From Gammaproteobacteria bacterium (GTDB lineage: Bacteria; Pseudomonadota; Gammaproteobacteria; Pseudomonadales; Azotimanducaceae), in assembly GCA_012961165.1 (NCBI GenBank), contig DTZW01000055.1, positions 1 through 41,914 on the forward strand: DNA of 41,914 nucleotides. Direction: 5' to 3'. Each line of letters starts with the position of its first letter. The stretch's first letter is position 1. The translations under genes and the position numbers were made by a program. Under the pieces are notes generated by a model. That model did no database searches and was not told the DNA's origin. It worked only from the letters and a program-made list of their open reading frames with translations. Of this stretch, positions 36,823 to 41,914 are shown piece after piece.

Positions 36823-37724
36823 AAAACATTGAAGCCTCATTTCAGCAACCCCCTATGCCAGTCTGGCAGATTGACGTTGCCCGGGAACAACTGCCCACCG
36901 CGGAACCTGCCTTCAGCGAGTGGCCACAAAAATCCGAGGGATATCACCCCGAGTTCTATCGATTGGGCGATTGTTTCCTGATTAGATTTTTGGGACTAGC
37001 AGACTTTTTCGTCAGTCAAAATGCTGACAAAATCAATACCAGACCGGCCCCGGGCATCGCCCACGAGCTGGTGGAAGAAGTCTATCAAAATCTGGTCTTG
37101 CCGCTTGCTTTAAGCCAGCAACGACGGCTTGTGTTTCATGCGAGCGCTGTAGAAATCGATCAATGTTCTGTGGTTTTTATTGCTGATTCCGGTACCGGGA
37201 AGTCAACGCTCGCTGCAGACTTCGCCACCAATGGTTATCGCTTTCTGGCTGATGACTGGGTGTGGCTGAACAAACAACCTTCAGGCTTCCATGTCATGCC
37301 GGGGCATCCTTCAGTGCGAATATGGGAGGACACTTTTGAAACATTGAAGCTGTCATTTACAGACATTGGGGCAACAAAAAATTCAATTGGCAAATGGCAA
37401 CTAGGCTCCTCGCAAGCCAACACCCACTCTCAGTTTCACTGCGCAGTGGCGCGGCCACTCAAACATGTCTATTTCCTGGAGACAAACCCTACGGATGAGA
37501 TTAAAATTGAGTCAGTCACTACCCAAGAGGCTGCCGTAGGCTTGTTAAGCCACAGGTTTCTACTCGACGTCACCAACAAAGCAATCCTGTCTAACGACAT
37601 AAAAAGTATTTCAGCACTGGCCAGCGCATCTGCCTGCTTCCGGCTCTGCATTCCCAACAGCTTTGATGCGCTCCCGGATATCCGCTCCCGGATTGTCGCG
37701 CATACCAACGGCAAGCCACTCTGA
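36819..37724 (+). CDS. HprK-like serine kinase of a RiPP locus
   Basis: The protein is about 301 aa. After an N-terminal domain of some 100 residues it has FHASAV (106-111), the P-loop ADSGTGKST at 122-130, and FLADDWVWL (142-150) with paired Asp as catalytic and metal residues. This is the HPr kinase/phosphorylase fold used by RiPP-associated kinases, the best known of which phosphorylates the C-terminal Ser of the lasso precursor paeninodin. The HPr-specific K3-type loop is not evident, and no PTS genes are near. The start is a TTG overlapping the stop of a small frame; the next in-frame ATG is at 36855. Likely role: phosphorylating Ser in the precursor tail encoded just upstream. Confidence 0.8.
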   Translation: MKNIEASFQQPPMPVWQIDVAREQLPTAEPAFSEWPQKSEGYHPEFYRLGDCFLIRFLGLADFFVSQNADKINTRPAPGIAHELVEEVYQNLVLPLALSQQRRLVFHASAVEIDQCSVVFIADSGTGKSTLAADFATNGYRFLADDWVWLNKQPSGFHVMPGHPSVRIWEDTFETLKLSFTDIGATKNSIGKWQLGSSQANTHSQFHCAVARPLKHVYFLETNPTDEIKIESVTTQEAAVGLLSHRFLLDVTNKAILSNDIKSISALASASACFRLCIPNSFDALPDIRSRIVAHTNGKPL

Positions 37725-38002
37725 GAACTATCCGTTACTTCTATTGCCTGAAGAGTAATATCCGAATCCAATACTGAACCCTCCCGGACACTCTGCCAGT
37801 TCTGTGTTGTTTATTCTGACAGGCCGATATTCGACAACACGAGTGTAGATGCTAGCGGACAAGATCCCAGCGGGCCGGCTGAAATGATCAAACCAGGAAA
37901 CAAACCAGGCTAACTCTGTAAATTTCCGACCATTGTGAATATTTCGGCACGCAAAGTTGTGCGAGAATCCTCTCTATACCAACACTGAACGGACAAACTG
38001 CA

Positions 38003-38500
38003 ATGACGATAACGCGAGTTAACCACACAGGTATCAGCGTCAGCGACATGCACAGGTCGCTGACTTTCTATAGGGACCTTCTTGAGCTTGACGTCATTTT
38101 TGACTCAGATGTTCCAGGAAACGAGCGCCTGAGTAGTGTTGTTGGCATGGCGAACGCCAGGGGCAGGGTTGTCTGGCTTCGCGCGGGCGATACGATGATT
38201 GAGCTCTGGCAATGGGACAATCCTGTTGGGCGAGCGCTTGCGTCCGACTACAACCCCTCCGACAAGGGTGTCACGCACTTTGCATTACAAACCGACAACG
38301 TTGATGAACTGTACCGCAACGTGACGGATGCCGGTTACCACGCCAACACAACGCCGCAGGACCTGGGTTTACATAAAACAACCTATATCAAAGGGCCAGA
38401 TGGTGAAATTATTGAAATTCTTGAAGATAGAGCTACAGACGAGTGGCTGAGAGAGCTAACAGAGGCATCAATGGCCGCCCGTGCAAAGGAGGCAGAATAA
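38003..38500 (+). CDS. VOC-family (glyoxalase/epimerase-like) protein
   Basis: The 165-aa protein has one glyoxalase-fold unit pair with likely metal ligands His8 (VNHTGISV), Glu67 (MIELWQW), His92 (VTHFALQ) and Glu138 (EIIEILED), the H-E-H-E pattern of glyoxalase I and methylmalonyl-CoA epimerase. The tail is helical and charged. The 278 bp before it (37725-38002) hold no gene. It is followed at once by the patatin-like gene and probably shares its transcript. The substrate is unknown. Confidence 0.82.
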   Translation: MTITRVNHTGISVSDMHRSLTFYRDLLELDVIFDSDVPGNERLSSVVGMANARGRVVWLRAGDTMIELWQWDNPVGRALASDYNPSDKGVTHFALQTDNVDELYRNVTDAGYHANTTPQDLGLHKTTYIKGPDGEIIEILEDRATDEWLRELTEASMAARAKEAE

Positions 38501-39582
38501 AGCGCCGACCAGCATCAGCATTCCCGCTAACGATTATCGCGGGGAAAACGGCCCGCGAGCGGCTGGCAGCGGAGGGCTGGCAGCCTCATTTGTTTCAAGC
38601 GATGGTTGGCGCTTCTGGGGGAGCCAAACTATTGGGCCTGGGCCATCTTGACCGATTTCTTTTCGGCGACTTCCTGCAACGCAGTCATCATCCGATGGAA
38701 CTATACGGCTCATCGATTGGAAGCTGGCGACATGCGGCGCTGGCGTCGCCTGATCCTGCTCAGGCAATTGAGATTCTACAGGACCGTTACCTGAACCAAA
38801 CGTGGGAAGAAAACGAAACACGCAGCCCTACAGAAGTCGTAGATGAGTTGTGTGAATGGGTGATGGATGGCGTCCTTACCCCCGGGACAGCCGCACATAT
38901 TTCTCTGCACAGTCGTTTCACCACACACATCGTCACTGCACGCGGACGCGGTCTGAACAACAGCAACAGTCGCGGCGCAGTTGCACTGGGCATGGCCTTC
39001 GCCGCAATCGCGAACAGCATCAATCGCAGTTTCCTTGCACACAGTTTTCAACGTGCAGTGTTCAGCTCAGGCGTGAGCACAGCATTTCAGTTCAGGGATT
39101 TCGACACGGTTCACGTGCCTCTTTCCAGCACTAATTTACGTAGTGCATTGCTAGCCAGCGGCTCTATACCGTTCCTGATGTCCGGTCATCGCGACATTAA
39201 TGGCGCTCCCCCGGGCCAATATTGGGATGGTGGCATCATCGACTATCACTTTGATTTTGACAATTATGCGGGCGATGGGCTGGTGTTATACCCGCACTTT
39301 ACAGATTCCATTACAAAAGGCTGGTTTGACAAAGCAATGCGTTGGCGAACAATCCGCCCCGCAGTACTGGAGCGTTTGGTACTTGTTGCGCCTTCAACGT
39401 CATATATTGCCTCTTTGCCACATCAAAAGATTCCCGACCGAGGCGATTTTCAACGCTTCAAGCAGAACGAAAGATTGCAGTACTGGAACCAGACCATTGA
39501 GCGAAGCAAATTGTTAGCCGAAGCCTTTGAAGAAACGCTGGATGACCCTAATCCACTCGCCCGTTTAGCAAAGGAGAGGTAA
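38443..39582 (+). CDS. Patatin-like phospholipase/lipid hydrolase
   Basis: The protein shows LTIIAGKTARERLAAEGW, the oxyanion-type loop VGASGGAKLLGLGHLD, the nucleophile Ser in YGSSIGSWR (G-x-S-x-G), and the partner Asp in YWDGGIIDYH (DGG). That is a Ser-Asp dyad as in patatins, which cleave acyl groups from lipids. The start is uncertain. The only standard codon before the homology is a GTG at 38443 that overlaps the VOC gene by 58 bp and has no ribosome-binding site. AAAGGAGG at 38485-38492 instead points to an in-frame ATA at 38497 overlapping the VOC stop as ATAA. With that start the protein is 361 aa. Confidence 0.78.
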   Translation: MAERANRGINGRPCKGGRIKRRPASAFPLTIIAGKTARERLAAEGWQPHLFQAMVGASGGAKLLGLGHLDRFLFGDFLQRSHHPMELYGSSIGSWRHAALASPDPAQAIEILQDRYLNQTWEENETRSPTEVVDELCEWVMDGVLTPGTAAHISLHSRFTTHIVTARGRGLNNSNSRGAVALGMAFAAIANSINRSFLAHSFQRAVFSSGVSTAFQFRDFDTVHVPLSSTNLRSALLASGSIPFLMSGHRDINGAPPGQYWDGGIIDYHFDFDNYAGDGLVLYPHFTDSITKGWFDKAMRWRTIRPAVLERLVLVAPSTSYIASLPHQKIPDRGDFQRFKQNERLQYWNQTIERSKLLAEAFEETLDDPNPLARLAKER

Positions 39583-39662
39583 AATGCCGGGCAATACTGT
39601 TGTGCGGGCTTTGGCAGTAACGCATGATGTCATTGGGTTATCAGATATTTGTGGAGTCAACC

Positions 39663-40532
39663 TTGGATACAGGAAAGTTAGGCGTTTGGTATTTCTTCGA
39701 TGGGCTTACCTCTTCTGAGGCAGCAAAGACTGCACAACGAATAGAGTCGCTCGGTTTTGGAACCCTCTGGATTCCAGAGACGGTGGGCAAAAGCCCCGTG
39801 GTAATGGCGTCCTGGCTCCTCGGGAACACACAGAAGCTGAATGTTGCCACCGGCATCATGAATATCTATCACCGCGAACCCGGCGTCACCATGGCAGCGC
39901 AGAAGTCGCTGGCAGAACAGGCCGACGGCCGTTTTCTGCTGGGGCTTGGCGTCTCACACAAACCCCTGGTCGAGGGCGTGCGTGGCCTTAAATATGGTCC
40001 ACCGGTCGCAACGATGCGAAGCTACCTGCAAGGTATGGCGGCAGCACCCTACTCAAGTATTGAGCCTGCTGAGCCCCCTGCCACTGTGATCGCTGCACTG
40101 GGCCCAAAGATGCTGGAACTTGCAGCCTCTGCCTGTCAAGGCGCACATCCTTACTTTTCGTCACCTGAACATACAAGGTTTGCTCGAGAGATCATGGGAC
40201 CAGATGCCATGTTGTGCGTCGAGCAGAAGGTGATTCTTGAAAGTGATGCCGACAAAGCTCGCGAACTCGCCCGACCCATCGCAAAAATCTATCAGGGCCT
40301 GCCCAACTACAGAAATAACTGGCTTCGCATGGGGCTCACTGAGCAGGACATCAATGAGTTGAGTGACAGATTCATTGATACGACCTTCGCATGGGGCAAT
40401 GCGAATGCGATCAAATCCCGTATACAGGAACATATGGATGCGGGTGCCACCCACGTCTGTCTACAACCGGTAAATCCTAACGGCAAGTTTGGCGAGCTAC
40501 ACTGGGAATCCCTGGAGGCCCTGACCGCTTAA
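39663..40532 (+). CDS. LLM-class flavin-dependent oxidoreductase (luciferase-like, possibly F420-dependent)
   Basis: This TIM-barrel protein of 289 aa is related to bacterial luciferase and F420-dependent enzymes. It has KLGVWYFFDGLTSSEAAKTAQ, LGFGTLWIPETVGK, KLNVATGIMNIYHREP, GRFLLGLGVSHKPLVEG and ATVIAALGPKMLELAA. The pattern resembles the mycobacterial-type probable F420 family; whether this organism uses F420 or FMN is open. I prefer the TTG at 39663, with GGAG six bases upstream and the family N-terminus right after it, over the ATG at 39624, which has no ribosome-binding site and adds 13 unrelated residues. Confidence 0.82.
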   Translation: MDTGKLGVWYFFDGLTSSEAAKTAQRIESLGFGTLWIPETVGKSPVVMASWLLGNTQKLNVATGIMNIYHREPGVTMAAQKSLAEQADGRFLLGLGVSHKPLVEGVRGLKYGPPVATMRSYLQGMAAAPYSSIEPAEPPATVIAALGPKMLELAASACQGAHPYFSSPEHTRFAREIMGPDAMLCVEQKVILESDADKARELARPIAKIYQGLPNYRNNWLRMGLTEQDINELSDRFIDTTFAWGNANAIKSRIQEHMDAGATHVCLQPVNPNGKFGELHWESLEALTA

Positions 40533-40579
40533 CAACCCGCACTCTGGGCAGAATTGGCTTTTGTACCGGAGTGCTGAGC

Positions 40580-41770
40580 TTACCGATGGTCTGACTTGTG
40601 TTGCTGTGAAGGATGATCGTGCAGGGATTTGTCCAGGCCAGCGCCCATCAGGTCAATGAAATTATCACGGTAAAATCGTTGTTGGTTCTCGCTTGAGATC
40701 CCCTCAAGCGATTCGCCAAATCGCTTCAGCGGATTCCTGCCCCCTTCAACGTGTGGAAAATCAGAAGAAAAGAGACAGACTTCAGGTCCTGTGTTTTCAA
40801 TGATCCAGCCCGTGTCTTCATGCGGGTAGGGTGTCACCCGGAACTGTCGCCTGATAATTTCGCTCGGTTTGGCCGAAAGGTTTTTCAGTCGCTCTTCCCC
40901 TTTAGTGAATGCAGCCACACCAGCGTCCATGAAACGCATCCAACTGGGCACCCAACTTGCCCCCAGCTCTATCGCAGCAAACTTCAGATTTTGGTGCCGG
41001 TCAAGAACACCATCAATAATGAGCACAGACATTGTCTGCCACACGGACAGGGGAATTGTCATAAAACTGGTCGAGGTGAAATTTTCCGCACCGCCATGAA
41101 AGTCCAGCACCTGTGGACCACCACTATTATGGTAATCAGCATTCATTTTGTGCTCACCGCCCACATGAAACAAAATCGGAATACCGGCTTGCTCCGCAAC
41201 TGACCATAGCGGTTCGAATGCCACGTGACTCGGGCTGTGCCCAGGCGGACAGCGTGATGGAATAATCAGGCCCTTACAGCCCATTTCCAGCGCTTCGATT
41301 GCGATGCGCGGCGCTTCATCAAAATCAACCAACGGAACATATCCGGTGGGCAGCAGACGCTTATCGACGTTGCAAAAATCCACCATCATTCGGTTATGCG
41401 CCCGGGCGGCTTCACAGGCTAGCGCGTTTGTTTCACCTGTTTCAAGACCATAGTTGTCCAGCGAGTCAGTGGTAAACACCAGTTGGCTGGTAAACCCAAG
41501 ATAGTCCAGCGTTTTGGGCCGATCTTCCTTCCGGAAAGCGCCCAGCGCTGTATGACCACGTCGCAACATGATTTCACGCTCGGCACCGGAAAAATACTCC
41601 GGATCGTCCTGCAGCGCCTTCATCTCCTGAACCCAGTCTTCGTCTCGGAGTTTCATAAACGGCTTGAACTCGTCGAGATGCTTTTTCGACATGAACTCAC
41701 CGATGGTTTCGGGAAACTCCATCACATGTGAATCGGCGTCATGGATTGTTCTGTTTTCTACATAGGCCAT
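40580..41770 (-). CDS. Amidohydrolase family 2 (ACMSD-like TIM-barrel) protein
   Basis: The 396-aa protein begins MAYVENRTIHDADSHVMEFPE, where D-x-D-x-H replaces the HxH metal motif as in many decarboxylase-type members. It continues with GCKGLIIPSRCPPGH, PILFHVGGEHK (His ligand), FAAIELGASWVPSWMRFMD and CLFSSDFPHVEGGRNP (Asp and His near the metal). The family includes 2-amino-3-carboxymuconate semialdehyde decarboxylase, 5-carboxyvanillate decarboxylase and hydrolases. The ATG at 41770 is preferred over an upstream GTG (41788). The 144 bp to the right edge hold nothing I recognise. Role unknown. Confidence 0.83.
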   Translation of the reverse strand: MAYVENRTIHDADSHVMEFPETIGEFMSKKHLDEFKPFMKLRDEDWVQEMKALQDDPEYFSGAEREIMLRRGHTALGAFRKEDRPKTLDYLGFTSQLVFTTDSLDNYGLETGETNALACEAARAHNRMMVDFCNVDKRLLPTGYVPLVDFDEAPRIAIEALEMGCKGLIIPSRCPPGHSPSHVAFEPLWSVAEQAGIPILFHVGGEHKMNADYHNSGGPQVLDFHGGAENFTSTSFMTIPLSVWQTMSVLIIDGVLDRHQNLKFAAIELGASWVPSWMRFMDAGVAAFTKGEERLKNLSAKPSEIIRRQFRVTPYPHEDTGWIIENTGPEVCLFSSDFPHVEGGRNPLKRFGESLEGISSENQQRFYRDNFIDLMGAGLDKSLHDHPSQQHKSDHR

Positions 41771-41914
41771 AGCTGATCTCTGCAACACTTATTCCGTCTA
41801 TTACACCATAGTAAACCGCGATCAACGACAGTGTGTTTAGACCAATGGGTGGACGCAACCTGGCGGCACTTCCAGGATCAGTTTACCGCTGCTGTGTTAA
41901 GCCTTTTTAATCAA

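Noticed and set aside
37725-38002. Missing lasso B2 peptidase or second precursor after the kinase
   Set aside because: No open frame of suitable size and no Cys-His-Asp or YxxPxL pattern found on either strand in this gap.

Overview
The window looks like the chromosome of a heterotrophic, probably marine, gammaproteobacterium. This is an inference from three things: the leucine-degradation operon led by a MerR-type LiuR regulator with a TTGACGTTAACGTAAA operator, the close-packed acyl-CoA metabolism genes, and the moderate base composition. I see no rRNA, tRNA, IS element, phage gene or CRISPR array. Most of the window is catabolic.

Layout. 1-902 (minus): a four-EF-hand exported protein followed by an ECF sigma factor cut by the left edge. 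1116-3818 (minus): a malonyl-CoA synthetase-like AMP ligase and a lipoprotein alpha/beta hydrolase. 3942-4562 (plus): an azoreductase. 4684-10167: an aromatic-ring degradation block with a fumarylacetoacetate-hydrolase-family enzyme and a TetR repressor on minus, and an MhpA-like FAD hydroxylase, a VOC (extradiol dioxygenase-like) protein and a group D flavin monooxygenase on plus. A 20-bp tandem repeat lies between the last two. 10189-17501 (plus): the leucine/isovalerate operon liuR, isovaleryl-CoA dehydrogenase, both methylcrotonyl-CoA carboxylase subunits and acetoacetyl-CoA synthetase. 17577-21540 (plus): a Gfo/Idh/MocA oxidoreductase, an aldo/keto reductase broken by a nonsense codon, and a D-aminoacylase-like amidohydrolase. 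21582-31213 (minus): a cytochrome P450, then (upstream of it) a five-gene propionyl-CoA operon encoding carboxylase beta, an unusual 947-aa carboxylase alpha, methylmalonyl-CoA epimerase, methylmalonyl-CoA mutase and the MeaB chaperone GTPase. 31388-33923: an SDR dehydrogenase and NAD-type malic enzyme. 38003-41770: a VOC protein, a patatin-like lipase, an LLM-class flavin oxidoreductase and an ACMSD-type amidohydrolase.

The genes fit together as carbon catabolism. Leucine is carried to methylglutaconyl-CoA, acetoacetate is activated to acetoacetyl-CoA, propionyl-CoA from branched or odd-chain substrates goes to succinyl-CoA, and malic enzyme turns the resulting C4 acids into pyruvate. The hydroxylase/dioxygenase/FAH block would feed ring-cleavage products into the same pool.

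The most unusual locus is 34154-37724. It holds a PqqD-type leader-binding protein, an asparagine-synthetase homologue of the lasso-cyclase type that lacks the glutaminase Cys, and an HprK-like kinase. The last 59 residues of the cyclase reading frame look like a complete lasso-family RiPP precursor: a YxxPxL leader, Thr at -2, and a Gly/Ser/Lys/Asp core with Gly1 and Asp9. Substrate and macrolactam synthetase therefore appear to be encoded as one polypeptide. No B2 leader peptidase is seen nearby. This is my candidate for an undescribed system: a cis-acting, possibly phosphorylated RiPP pathway.
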